In this document: positions 22,870 to 34,849 of the stretch, piece after piece | Layout of the letters: each line of letters opens with the position of its first letter | How positions within the stretch are numbered: the stretch's first letter is position 1 | Origin: Tenrec ecaudatus | Taxonomy: Eukaryota; Chordata; Mammalia; Afrosoricida; Tenrecidae | NCBI RefSeq assembly: GCF_050624435.1 | Contig: NC_134538.1 | Location: 121,493,937-121,557,936 of the forward strand | Length of the DNA: 64,000 nucleotides | Reading direction: 5' to 3' | Notes under the pieces: model-generated | Told to the model about the DNA's origin: nothing | Database searches by the model: none | What the model saw: only the letters and a program-made list of their open reading frames with translations | Translations under genes and position numbers: made by a program

Positions 22870-23645
22870 AAATACTGGCCTCAGGCCTGAAGGAAGGCTA
22901 CTTCACCACTGCCGACATGCAGGAGACACACCTTGCTTACTGAAGGGACGAGGACTGGAAGCGAAGATCCCAGACAATGGCTTTCAGTTTGGATGACCTT
23001 TCCCTCAAGAACAAAACCAAAAATCCTCACAACCAGACCAATAAGCAGCAGCATCATAAATGGAGAAATGATTGATGATATCAAGAATTTCATTTTTCTT
23101 GGATCCACAATCAACACAGCAGTCAAGAAAAAAATCAAAGGATTTGCATTTGGAAACTATCCTGCAAAAGACGTCTTTAACATGTTTAAGAAGCAAAGAT
23201 GCCACTTTGAGGCTTCGCTGCACCTGACCCAAGCCATGGCATTTTCCATCGCCTCTTTATGTACGTGAAAGCTGAACAATGAATAAGGGAGACCAAAGAA
23301 TTGTTGGTGCCTTTGAATGATGGTGCTGGTGAATACTGAATATACATAGACTGCCAGAAGAGTGAACCAAGCTGTCTTTGAGGAAACAGCCAGGCTGCTT
23401 CACAGAAGCGAGATGGCAAGACTCTTCCCTAGGCTTTGGGCAGGTTAGCAGAAGGGACTCCTTCGAGGAGGAGGAAATCATGCTTGGAAAGGCAGATGAT
23501 CAGAAAAGGGGGAGATCCGCACTGAGATGGACTGATAGCTTTCTGCTACAGTGTGCTCAAACACTGCAAGTATCGTGAGGGCGGCTCCCATCTGGACGGT
23601 GTTTCCTTCGAGAGAAAGTCGACTCAGTGGCACCTAACAACCACC
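22870..23645 (+). mobile_element. RTE-clade LINE remnant, 3' part
   Basis: Translates with gaps to an RTE reverse-transcriptase C-terminal region: a DDIKNFIFLGSTINT segment, a degraded (K)MARLFP segment and a terminal GRSALRWTD stretch. It ends CGACTCAGTGGCACCTAACAAC. Multiple stops. The pattern fits afrotherian RTE/BovB-like elements; the family name is inference. Confidence 0.7.
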
Positions 23646-23689
23646 GTTCACAGTATTGAATTAAATTGCTGTTCATTCCAATCACAATC

Positions 23690-23965
23690 ATCTACATAGA
23701 ACTCGCTCGCAGGGGGATGGACAACAGAACAGTAGGTGAGGGGAGGCAGCGATCGGTCGGTGTAAGACATGAAAACATTTTTTTTATAACTTATCAAGGG
23801 CTCATGAGGGAAAGGAGGGCAGGGGACAGGGGAGATAAGCTGAAACCAAGGACTCAGGTAGAAAAAAAATGTTTCAAAAATGATGATGGCAACAACATAT
23901 GTGCAGATGTGTATGTGTGTGGATTGTGATGAGAGCTGTAAGGGCCCCCAATAAAATGACTTTAA
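23690..23965 (+). mobile_element. L1 3' end fragment
   Basis: About 275 bp ending GGGCCCCCAATAAAATGAC and an A-run, with the shared GGGGGATGGACAACAGAA start and polypurine section. It lies directly after the RTE remnant. I could not read a clean duplication. Confidence 0.8.
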
Positions 23966-23999
23966 AAAAAAGAACAGATCACTGATAATCGGATTAAAC

Positions 24000-24680
24000 T
24001 TTTAAGTGTTTAAAAATAATTTAGAAGGTTTCAACAATGTCAATGTGAAATCGCAGGATGATTTCCTTTTTTTTTTCCTTCTCTTTTTAAACAGGCTTCC
24101 TCTCCCTAGAATATCTATTTGATAAACCCAGGAGATGGTTTACAAGTTAATTGAATTCTGACAACATTTTCCGTAGCTGCCTTGGTCAGGGTGCAGGTGT
24201 AGAGAGCATTTGTAACTAGTTTCAACAGAAAGGAATGACATGCTTTATCGCAAACGAGTGGCCCCGCGAGCGGAGTGGGCTGTCAGGAGCCCCCTGAGTC
24301 AGAAAGTGACTCGCCCCGGCCTCCAGCGGCCTCACTGCACCAGGGCAAGAACGGTGCCAGCTCGCAGAGCAGCACAGGGCACCAGTCCCGCTGGTTAGTG
24401 GACTCCATCCCACCTGCCTGACAAGTGGGAAGCACTCAGCGGGGTTTATTTGATAAGCCAGGTCTGCCAAGGGGTACTGATGCCTGGAGATTTGCTCAAG
24501 ATTCTTGAAAAGTGAGCTGTGCCGACAGGTTGCCTTGGAATTAGGGCCTTCATAACTGCTTCCAGACAGTGAAGTTGCCACCACCCACCCCACCCCACCC
24601 CCTAAAAAAGCTTTAGGGGTATCTGTTTTCTGAATTTTCTTTTTTCTGGTCTTCCGGGCTCACACGTTTCCCCTTTATTT
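24000..24680. other. No gene recognised; locally GC- and CpG-richer
   Basis: 24,230-24,420 has scattered CpGs (CCCCGCGAGCGGAG) but is too short and sparse to call a CpG island. Confidence 0.4.
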
Positions 24681-24698
24681 GTCGCCCCCTGCTGGTGG
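24681..24698 (-). promoter_or_regulatory. Candidate CTCF-binding motif
   Basis: The minus strand reads CCACCAGCAGGGGGCGAC, a close match to the CTCF core consensus. It sits just before an AfroSINE and about 14 kb from the PTPN12 stop. Motif match only. Confidence 0.5.
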
Positions 24699-24734
24699 GA
24701 TGGGAAAATTAGTTGATGTTCCAACCCTTCCTGC

Positions 24735-24990
24735 GCCTCGGTGGCGCTGTCTGCTAAGCCTTGAATGACTAACAGCAAGGTGGGTCCTGTAAAGAGTTAG
24801 TCTTGGAAACCCTATATAGAGGTTGATATGAGTCAGAATCAATTAGCTGGCAGGTAGCCCTAACCCTTACAGCGCAAGAAAGACAGGGCTTTCAACTCCC
24901 GTAAATGGTTACAGTCTAGGAAACTCACAGGACACTTCAACTCTGCCCCATAGGTCTGGTAGAGACTGGATGGCAATGAATTGTTTGTTT
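24735..24990 (+). mobile_element. AfroSINE, probably two overlapping pieces
   Basis: CCTCGGTGGCGCTGTCTGCT head, then two successive tails (GATATGAGTCAGAATCAATT and GTAGAGACTGGATGGCAATG), so two copies or an internal duplication. Confidence 0.7.
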
Positions 24991-24994
24991 GGGT

Positions 24995-26075
24995 TTTTGG
25001 TTTTTTTAACCCTTACAGCTACTCAAACTACTAAAATCTGTCAATGCTTTTATGTCAAAGAATATAATGCAAAATTTCTATTTCTGTGTTCAAGTGAATG
25101 CAAATGAGAAGAGTTTAAATGTAGAACATGCGAATTGCAGCTTCATATTTCTCCGGGTAGAAAGATATTGGCGAGTGAAAAATTAGTATTAACTAGACAC
25201 TTGAGGCTAAAAAAATGCTAAGTATAATGTATCCTGGCACGCAATAGAAAATCCTTATAAACTGTTTCACTTTTATGAAACAATGAATATGTATATAAAA
25301 GTTTCATTCTGAAAGTGTTTGCTAATGTTAAACTCGGCTACTCTACACCTTTCAAATTATAAGATACATAAAAGTAGGTAACAAAGTATTCTTTTTTTTT
25401 ACTTCCCACAAAGTATTCTAAGGTTCCAGTTTATGCAAACATTTTACTCAGACATTTGTGGAATCCAAACAGAACATGTTTAAACACACCTCTGTGATCA
25501 CTGTGTGATGGCAGAAAAGTTCTCACGGTGACACATGCATTACAACTCATCAGGGCGCCTTCACAATAAGGATATTCTTTGTTCCATGGGAAGAAAAGGG
25601 TTAGTTTCAAATTTTTAAAGAAACTCACAAGGACAATTTCCCAAGTCACTGAAGCATTGCAGCAAGTCTGTGGGACTGCTGCCCAACACGAAATAAGCTT
25701 CTAGATGGCTCAAGCATTTGAATGAAGAAGCTGACTGAAGCCCCAAACCTGGTGGACAACTTCGAATTGTCGTCGATGGGATAGCTACTGAAAGTGGGAT
25801 CTCACATGGCTCAGAATGGTCAGTTTTATTTTTATTTATTTATTTTTTTTAAGCCTGAAGAATGGTCAGTTTTAAATGAGCATTTTGACCCCAGAAAGTT
25901 TTCAGCTTGGATGCCAAAAATCAACTAGCTCAAAGAGATGGATATTTCCATCAGTCTTTAAGCAAGATTGAAGCTAATGACTACAATTGTATGGAAGAAA
26001 CTGTTCACAAGGGTTGAGTCTTGGCTTTATCAATGCCATGCAAAGTTCAAGCTCCAATCCAAACAGTGGCTTGGA
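24995..26075. other. No feature recognised
   Basis: AT-rich unique sequence. Confidence 0.45.
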
Positions 26076-26077
26076 AG

Positions 26078-26229
26078 GTGTGTGAGTAGACTAGAGAAAC
26101 AAATTCAGTGATACTCATATATATGTAAGAGAGAACATTTTATCACAGAGCAATTGTACATTCCAGCCCAGTCCAGATCAAGTCCATATTAGCCCATATG
26201 CCCAATACTAGTCCATAAATTCCTCTTTA
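26078..26229 (+). repeat. Older interspersed repeat X, left part
   Basis: Begins GTGTGTGAGTAGACTAGAGA and runs to the L1 insertion point. It continues as a plausible single element at 29011. Not identified to family. Confidence 0.5.
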
Positions 26230-28996
26230 CGGAGACAGTATGACAAATTTGCGCCCGATCTAATCCCACGACCAAGGCAAAACACTAAGGGGGTGCAACA
26301 GAACAAGGGAACAGAGCGGCGAGGTCCCCAGGGAATGCCGAAGGTGGACTTTGGGGCCAGGGCGTGGTGCCCCAACAGACTGGACTGGAAAACATTCCTA
26401 AAGGCCAACAAACAGTCCTTGAATGAACTGCAAGCTTTTCTCTCTTCTTGTGTTTTGTTTTTTGTCTTTGGTTTGTTTTTTTGTTGTATATTGTTGCTTG
26501 GTCTTGCTCTGTCTTATTTTTGTGCATGTTATTATCTCCGTAGTTCTGTCTAAATAAGATAGGCTGGGTGAACAATCTGGAGGAGAAAACAGCGGGACCA
26601 ACAGTTCTGGGGAACATGGGAGAGGAGGAGGTTGGGGGAAAGGAAGTTAACAAACCCAGGGACAAGGGAACAAGAAGTGATCCAATTCGGTGGTGAGGAG
26701 GGTGTAGGAGGCCTGATAGGGCATGGTCAAGGGTAATGTAATGAAGAGGAATTACCGGAATTCAAATGATGACTGAGCATGGTAGTAGGACAGGAGGAAA
26801 GTAAAAAAATAGAGGAAAGAGCTAGGAGGCAAAGGACATTTATAGAGGTCTAAATAAAGGCGTGTACATATGCAAACATCTCTAAATATGAAGATTGGGA
26901 AATAGATCTATGTGCATATATTTATATGTTTAGTATTAAGGTAGCAGAAGGACATTGGGCCTCCACTCAAGTACTCCCTCAATGCAAGAATACTTCCTTC
27001 TATTAAATTGGCATTGTATGCTGCTCACCTTCCCGATACAACCGCTGAAGACAAAGCAGAAATAAGCAAACGTGGTGAAGAAAGCTGCTATCAAAAGATA
27101 GAGTGTTTGGGTCTTAAAGGCTTGAAGGTAAACAAGCGACCATCTAGCTCAGAAGCAACAAAGTCCACATGGAAGAGCATACCAGCCTGTGTGATCAAGA
27201 GGTACGGAAGGGATCAATTATCAGGCATCAAAGAACAAAATATCATATCATATGTGCTCACATCCATTATACGATCACTGAAGACAAATGTGTGCATAAG
27301 CAAATGTGGCGAATGAAAGCTGATGGTGCCCAGCTACCAAAAGATATAGCGTATCACCTTCCTCACATAATCGCTGAAGACGAAAGTGTGCATAAGCAGT
27401 GTGGTGAAGAAGGCTGATGGTGCCCAGCTACTGAGAGATATAGCATCTGGGGACTTAAAGGCTTGAAACCAAACAAGTGGCCATCTAGCCCAGAAGCAGC
27501 AAAGCCCACACGGAAGCAGCACACCAACATAGGTGATCATGAAGGGCAGAGGAGACCAGGTCTCAAACAACAAAGGCGGGGTGGTGGTGAGAATCACATC
27601 ATCGTGAATGAGGGGGAGTGCGTGATGGGGACCCAATGCCCATCTGTAGACAGCTGGACATCCCTTGCAGAGGGGTAGTGGGGAGGAGATGAGTCACTCA
27701 GGGTTCAGTGTAGCAACAATGAAACTCAAAACCTTCCTTTAGTTCCTGAACGCTTCCTCCCCTCCCAATTATCATGACCCCAATTCTACCTTGCGGACCT
27801 GGTTATACCAGAGGATGTACAGCGGTGCAGTAGGGATCTGGAAGCACAGGGAATCTAGGATAGACGAACCCCTCAACACCCGTGGTAGGAGTGGCAACAC
27901 CAGGATGGAAGGGGGTGTAGAAAGGGAGAACCGATCTTGGAGATCTATGTGTAGCCTCCTCTCTGGAAGATGGGCATTGGGGAGGTAGGTGAGGAGAAAC
28001 GCCGGGGAGTGTAAGATAAGGTATAATAATTATTTATAAACTATCAAGGGACCAGGGGGGAGGGGGGAGCGGGGAGGGAAGGGAAGGGGGGGAGAAGGGA
28101 AACCAAGCTGATTCCAGGAACCCAAGTGGAAGGTGAATTTTGAGAATGATGAGTGCAACGAATGTATAAGGGTGCTTTGCTCAATTGATGTATGTACGGA
28201 TTGTGATAAGAGTTGTATGAGCCCCAATAAAAAGATTCATTAAAAAAAAAGATATAGCGCTTGGGATCTTAAAGGCTTGAAGGTAAACAAGAAGCCATCT
28301 AGCTCAGAAGCAACAAAGCCCATGTGGAAAAAGCGCACCAGCCTGTTTGATGACAAGGTGTTGAAGGGATCAGGTATCAGGCATCATCAGAACAAAAAAA
28401 GATATCATAATGACTGAGGCGGGGAGGCCACTGGACATTCCCTTACAGAATGGTCTCGGGGAGACGAGCCAGTCAGGGTGCGATGTAGCAACGATGAAAC
28501 ATACAACTTTTCTCTACTTCCTAAATGCTTACTCCTCCTCCACTATCATGATCCCAATTTTACCTTACAAATCTGGCTAGACCAGAGGATGTACACTGAT
28601 GCAGATAAGAACTGGAAACACAGGAAATCTAAGATAGATGATTGCTTCAGGGCCAGTGGTGTAAGTGGCGATACTGGGAGGGTGGGTTCGACACGGGGAT
28701 CCGATTACAAGGATCTTCATTCCTCCTTGGGGGATAGACAACAGAAAAGTGAGTGAAGGAAGATGTCGGACAGGGCAAGATCTGACAAAATAATAACTTA
28801 CAAATTATCAAGGGTTCATGAGTGGGGGGAGAACAGGGAGGAAGGGGGGAAATGAGGAGCTGATGCCAGGGGCTTAAGTGGAGAGCAAATGTTTTGAGAA
28901 TGATGAGGGCAATGAATGTAAAAATGTGCTTTACACAATTGATGTATGTATGGATTATGATAAGAGTTGTGTGAGCCCATAGTAAAACAATTTTTT
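26230..28996 (+). mobile_element. L1 3' UTR insertion (L1-A) hosting a nested L1
   Basis: 5'-truncated copy of nearly the whole long 3' UTR, flanked by TAAATTCCTCTTTA (26216-26229) and TAAATTCCTTTTTA (28997-29010), a 14-bp duplication with one mismatch. It contains a second L1 (27352-28246). It ends AGTAAAACAATTTTTTT, a slightly degraded poly(A) signal. Confidence 0.87.
27352..28246 (+). mobile_element. L1 3' UTR insertion (L1-B) nested in L1-A
   Basis: Bounded by exact AAAAGATATAGCG duplications at 27339-27351 and 28247-28259. After it the L1-A text resumes at the interrupted motif. It ends GCCCCAATAAAAAG and an A-run. Confidence 0.87.
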
Positions 28997-29010
28997 TAAA
29001 TTCCTTTTTA

Positions 29011-29350
29011 GACTCACACAGCACATGCAATGACGCCAAATGCAAGAAAATCACAGGCCAGTGGGTGGAAAGTTTTATGGAGCCAATGGTGGCAGAAGCA
29101 TCTCAACCCTGGCAGGGGTCTCCACGTGGCTCCTCCAGCTCAGGGCTCTGGCTCCATGTGGCTTGTCAAGAAGAATGTCTCAGGGAGAGTGTCTTACCTC
29201 CAGGGAGGAAGACAGAGTTCCCATAATCCTCAAGAGAAGGCCATGCCCACACAGAGGCTTCATTGGCTATGACCTGATTGACAGGCTAGACTCCACCCCT
29301 ACACTCAAGTTGGCAGTAGATTATGAAACGGCCACAGAGGGGCTCTGCTG
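29011..29350 (+). repeat. Older interspersed repeat X, right part
   Basis: GACTCACACAGCACATGCAA onward to about GATTATGAAACGGCC. It completes the element begun at 26078 and contains no open frame of note. Confidence 0.5.
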
Positions 29351-29369
29351 CGCCAGTTCAAGGCAGAGG

Positions 29370-29780
29370 TCAGCTCGGGTTATGATAACTATTTTGGAAT
29401 TTCAAGGGTACAGTCTTAATAGACTTTCTGGAAGGGTACAACCATGGGAGCTTTTTATGAAGATGTTTCCAGAAAATGTAAATTGCACTGGTGAGAAAAA
29501 GGCCAGGAAAGTTGTGCTGAGGAATTTCCCCCCATTATGATGTACCTACTTATTCTTCTAGGGTAGCAGGGGCTGTCCTATGAGAATTTTGTTGGGAAGG
29601 CTTTCTCCAACCACCCTATCCCTAGTCTTGCCCCATCCACCCCATCCCTGGTCTTGCCCCTACAGCCTTTTTAGTTCCCAAAACTCAAAGAACATCTGCA
29701 GTGAACACAATTAGTCCATCAAAGGCGTCAAAATTGTTTTGACCAGGTGGCAAATTGACAAATATAGAATTCTTGGGGGA
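29370..29780 (+). pseudogene. Mariner-like transposase remnant
   Basis: In shifting frames the segment spells pieces of a mariner transposase: VMITIFW-like followed by G(T)VLIDFLE, then VLPHPP, then PGLAPTAFLV and PKLKEHL. The last pieces correspond to the YSPDLAPSDFFLFPKLKEHL block with the third catalytic aspartate, here changed to Gly (PGLAP). A 20-odd-bp local duplication (CCCTRGTCTTGCCCC) lies inside. Clearly inactive. Confidence 0.6.
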
Positions 29781-29914
29781 AAGGTTAGGAAAATGGGAAC
29801 ACTTCCTCAGGGGAGTGCAGGCCTGGAGGAAGGTATGTCAAGAAACATTTTGATATTTTATTTAATAGGGTTCTGTGATTTTGTAGCAAGTCTTTTGGAC
29901 TTACCCTCCTACAT

Positions 29915-30095
29915 AGCACCTCGGGTGGAGCTGCTAGGTAAATGCTGGATTGCTAATTGCAATGCTGTGGGTCAAACCCATCAGTTGCTCTGTGGAACAA
30001 AGGGGGACTATCTGCTCCTGCAAAACTCCTGCAGCCTCTGAAACCCTACACACGGTCGCTAGGAGCCAGAATTGACTAGATGGCAATGGGTTTAA
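29915..30095 (+). mobile_element. AfroSINE
   Basis: GCACCTCGGGTGGAGCTGCT head and the GACTAGATGGCAATGGGTTT tail. Confidence 0.85.
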
Positions 30096-30259
30096 GTTGG
30101 CATTTAAAATGTTTGCGTAGAAGGTGCATATAAAATGTTTTGAATACTGAATTCAAATGCAATGGAAAATGGCAAGTACGTAGGTTTTATACTTAATACA
30201 GTAAATTGTTTACCCTTTCACATTTCCATTTTAGAAAATGTTAGAAATATCGCACTAGG

Positions 30260-31207
30260 GTCCTCTACTCAAGTACTCCCTCAACACAAGAACACTTTGT
30301 TTCAATAACCTGGCATTCCGTGATGCTCACCTTCCTGATAAGAACGCTGAAAACAAAATGGGTGCATAGCAAATGTGGTGACGAAAGCTAAGGTGAAGAA
30401 ATGTGGTCATGCCTGGCTATCAAAAGATATAGTATCTGGGGTTTTAAAGACTTGAAGATAAACAAGTGGCCTTCTAGCTGAGAAGCAACAAAGCCCACAC
30501 GGAAGAAGCACACCAGCCTGTGTGATCACGAGGTGTCAATGGGATCAGGTATCAAATGAGGGGCAGCAGGGAGTGGAGACCCAAAACCCATCTATAGACT
30601 AGTGGACATCCACTTACACAAGTGTCACAAGGAAGAGACGAGCCAGTCGGTGCAATATAGCACCAACGAAACATAACTTTCCTCCAGTTCTTATAATGCT
30701 CCCTCTCCCCCCATCATGACCCCAATCCTACCTTACAAATCCGACTAGACCACAGCATGTACAGGGGTACAGATAGGAACTGGAAACAGAGGGAACCCAG
30801 GACAGATAAATCCCTTAGGACCAATAATGAGAGCAGCAATACCAGGAGGGGAAGAGGAAGGGGGAGAGAAAGGTGGGGAGAGAAAGGGGGAACAGATCAC
30901 AATGGTCTACATATAATCCCCTCCCAGAGGGATGGACAACAGAAAAGCGGGTGAAGGGAGACATCGCTCAGTGTAAGACATGAAAAATAATTTATAAATT
31001 ATCAAGGGTTCATGACAGGGGGAGAGGGGAGGAGAAGAGGGAGGGAAGAAAGTGGGAGGGGGAGCTTATATCAAGGTCTCAAGTAGAAAGTGTTTTGAGA
31101 ATGATGATGGCAACACATGTACAAATGTGCTTGACACCATGGATGGATGGATGGATGGATGGATGGTGATAAGAGCTGTACGATCCCCCAATAAAATGAT
31201 TTTTAAA
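30260..31207 (+). mobile_element. L1 3' UTR fragment
   Basis: About 950 bp with one copy of the 250-bp module and the polypurine tract, ending CCCCCAATAAAATGATTTTT. Flanks AGAAATATCGCACTAGG (30243-30259) and AGAAATATGCCAATAGG (31208-31224) form a diverged 17-bp duplication. A (GGAT)n run lies near its end. Confidence 0.85.
31136..31167. repeat. (GGAT)n microsatellite
   Basis: About seven tetranucleotide units grown from a GATGGATG motif in the L1 3' UTR. Confidence 0.95.
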
Positions 31208-31229
31208 AGAAATATGCCAATAGGTTAGA

Positions 31230-32310
31230 GGTATATATATAAGTAAAACTCAGAAGGCATACTACTTCAGTATCTACACATAGATATTCTGAACATTTCC
31301 ATATTTATTCAACTGTTTACTGAATATTTTTTCAATCAGGAAAACTATTTGAAGAAGAATTTAGAACTAGTTTTCAGTCTATTTACTACTTAGTTATTTG
31401 GGTTTAGATCTATAGCAACCAAAGAATATATTCTTTCTAAAATATTGGCAAGAGTTCTCAAGTCACAAATGCTATTACACTAATGCATGACAACAGTCCA
31501 CATGCCATGTTATCTCTGAACTATGCTGGAATCTTTGGAATCCCCTGCCCCCACTCATTCAACAAAGCCCAGATCTGTTGTGGTTTAGAACACATCTCCT
31601 TGAATCCTATTTCCTTGAGATACCCGCACTGCTGCTTTTACACAGATTAAATTTCTTATGGACTAAATATCAAGTATTTGCATATTTTCCAAGCTTTATG
31701 GAAATGACAAGTAGCATTAGAAACAGGTTGTAGCAAAGGAAATAACAGTTAATATTCAAAACTAGATCCACTTTGCACAGTAAGCAGAATATGCCAGAGT
31801 TATTTATTGACTGGATCTATGCCAACATCTTTCTTAGAGCTTCAATTCTCCATCTGCCAATATGAAAATATGAGCGAGCTTCTGTCCTTTAAGAGCTGTG
31901 TACCAAAGAGCCCAAATTAGAGACTATAATAAAACATAAAAATTAATTCACACCTCATTCTCTTGAAAGTTAATAATAGAATCTAAATTTTTGATATTCA
32001 AAATATCATCATCCGAAGCTGGCAAGTTCTGATGAAATACGAAACACCAAGAAGTTCCCCAAATTTAGAACAATCATTTAATCCTTGAGATACACTAGCC
32101 TGACCTCAAGGGTTGCAAGGAAGAGTACTGAATTGCCTTATTTTGATGAATTTCAACAAAACATTAAAATCAGAACATACTTCAAGGTTCAATATAAGAC
32201 TTCAGTCTTCACTTGCATTTCTCTCAAAAGCTTGACTGTAAAATGCAACATAATTCCTTTTATTGCCTTCTCTTCATGTTAAGTATAAAACTAGTTCCTT
32301 TTAGTTTACA
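31230..32310. other. No feature recognised
   Basis: AT-rich unique sequence between L1 fragments. Confidence 0.5.
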
Positions 32311-32311
32311 T

Positions 32312-32410
32312 TGTTAAAAAATATGAGGGAGACTTTAAAAGGCTTTTGACAAACTCCAATTTCTTTGAATTCCATTTTCCATACACGTTGGGAAATGTTC
32401 CATACACTCA
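32312..32410. repeat. Possible mariner-type MITE
   Basis: AAAAATATGAGGGAGACTTT and, farther on, CAATTTCTTTGAATTCCATT resemble non-autonomous mariner ends. Weak. Confidence 0.3.
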
Positions 32411-32941
32411 TCATTAGTGTGTGGTGTCTGAGCCAACCAGGAGCCATGTGTGACACGTATGTCAGCCTTCCGTGTGAAGTTTCAGTGTGAGTCTGTGTTG
32501 GCATCAAGTGTATGTTAAATCATCAAGAGGAATTAAAGTGAAAACTATAAAAGTTGAATCAAAAGATGGTTGGGAATATAAATACAAAACTATGTTATGT
32601 AATAGCTACCTAATATAGGCTATGGTCTAGGATTAAATTAACAGAATTTTCTTCTGTCAGGACAATATTGATGAAAATTATACAACTTTGTACATTTAGT
32701 TGCTTGTTGAGTATACCGATATACCAACATTTTCTCTAAATTTGATGGCCATTTCTCTCAAATGGGGATAGTTGAGAAGGACAATGTGCAAGCATAATGA
32801 ATGTTCCAGGCACAAGGAGGCAGTGGTTAACTGACTTGGTAAAAGGTCAGACAAAATGAAAGTTTAGCAGGAGAATTAACGCTTAAACCAAGTCTTGATA
32901 GATGAGTAGGGCTTAACAGAACAAGGGCAAGAAAATGCATT

Positions 32942-34512
32942 CCAGACAGTATCGGACCCCACCACGCTGGGGTGAAACACTGTAGAGCGTGCAACAAAGC
33001 AGCAAGGGGAGCAAAGGAATGAAGTCCCTGGGAAATGCTAAAGATAGACTTTGGGGCCAGGCCAAGCCACCCCATCACACTCCACTGGAAAACACTCCTC
33101 AAGGTCAACATACAAACTATTTACGGGCTTTTTTTTTGTTGTCAATTTTTAGTTTTATTTTGCTCTGTCTTGTTTTTGTGCTTATTGTCTCTGTATGTCT
33201 AGCTATATACGAGATGGGATAAACAATCTAGAGGAGAAAACAATGGGACCCGTGGTTCTGGGAGACATGGGAGAGGGGATGTGGGGCAAAAGAAGGGGGC
33301 TGTCAACAAACTCAGGGACAAGGGAACAAGTGATCTAAAATTGATGATGAGGAGGGCATAGGATGCCTGATGGGGCATGATCAAGGGCAATGTATCCTAG
33401 AGGAATTACTGAAACCCAAATGAAGGCCAAACATGATCGTGTAACAAGATGAAAGTAAAAGGAAATAGAGGAAAGTAGTAGGAGGCAAAGGAAATTTATA
33501 GAGATCTAATTACAGGCATGTACATATGTATTTATATATAACAGTAGGAAAATGGATCTCTGTACATGTATTTATATGTTAAGGTAGCAGACATTGGGCC
33601 TCTACTCAAGTACTTCCTCAATGCAAGAACTTTGTTCTAATAACTCGGCATTCTGTAATGCCACCTTCCCAACACAATCGCTGAAGACAAAGTGGATACA
33701 TAAGCAAATGTGGTAAAGAAAGCTGGTGGTGTCCAGCTATCAAAAGATGTAGTATCTGGGGGTCTTAAAGGCTTGAAGATAAACAAGTGGCCATCTAGCT
33801 GAGAAGCAACAAAGGCCACATGGAAGTACACCAGACTGTGCGATCACGAAGTGTCAAAGGGATGTTATCAGGTATCATCAGTACAAAAAAATCCTATCAT
33901 TGTGAATGAGGGGTAGTGCAGAGTGGATACCCAAAACCCATCTGTGGACTAGACATCACCCTACGGAAGGGTCGCGGGGAGAAGATGAACCAGTCAGGGT
34001 GCAGTGTAGCAACGATGAAACATACAACTTTCTTCTAGTTCCTAAATGCTTCCTCCCCACCCACTATCATGATCTAAATTCTGCCTTACAAATGCGGCTA
34101 GACCAGAGGATGTGTACTGGTACAAATAGGAACTGGAAACAGGGAATCCAGGACAGATGCACTCCTCAGGACCAGTGGTGAGAACGGTGATACTGGGAGG
34201 GTGGTGTAGAAAGGGGAATGGATTACAAGGATCTACATATAACCCCCTCCCTGGGAAACAGACAATAGAAAAGTGGGTGAAGGGTGACATCGGACAGTGT
34301 AAGGCATGACAAAATAATAATTTATAAATTATCAAGGGTTTGTGAGGCGGGTGGCAGGAGGGTGGGGGAAAATGAAGAGCTGATACCAAGGTCTCAAGTA
34401 GAAAGCACGTTTTAAGAATGATGACGGCAACAAATATACAAATGTGTCTGACACAATGGAGAGATTGTGATAAGAGTTGTATGAGTCCCCAATAAAATGA
34501 TTTGGGAAAAAA
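32942..34512 (+). mobile_element. L1 3' UTR fragment, about 1.6 kb
   Basis: Starts near the GATCTGATCCCACCA-type segment, carries one 250-bp module and ends CCCCAATAAAATGATTTGGG plus an A-run. A possible duplication (AAGAAAATGCATT / AAGAAGCATT) flanks it, but I am not sure of it. Confidence 0.85.
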
Positions 34513-34611
34513 AACATAACAAAGAAGCATTAAGGAATTTTAATGAGACCTCATTAGAAAATAGCAAGGGCACGTCAGGCTAATATTTTGGAAGATCTCT
34601 CTGGTGACACA

Positions 34612-34770
34612 GAGAGCTGGTGGCATTCTTGGGTAAGTGCTGGGCTGGCTAAGCACAAGGGTGGAGGTTCAAATCTACCAACAGTTGCATGAGAGAAAGA
34701 TGAGGCTATCTGCGTCTGTCAACACTGACAGCCTCGGAAACCCTTGATGGGGTCACTGCACAGGCAGTGC
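34612..34770 (+). mobile_element. AfroSINE
   Basis: GAGCTGGTGGCATTCTTGGG head, GAGAGAAAGATGAGGCTATC and CCTCGGAAACCC. Confidence 0.8.
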
Positions 34771-34849
34771 GTGACTTAATGTGGCTCCTCTGACCAGTCT
34801 CTCACTCCTGCCAAGCCCTCTTTCCCTGAAGGTCTGCTGAGGTCAGGGA

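Noticed and set aside
24230..24420. CpG-richer patch as a possible RSBN1L promoter
   Set aside because: Too short and CpG-poor, and no exon with RSBN1L-like sequence follows on the minus strand.
28647..29054. 135-codon minus frame, and the similar 162-codon frame at 34042-34530
   Set aside because: Both are the antisense of L1 3' UTR copies, which happen to stay open because of the polypurine tract and low stop density.
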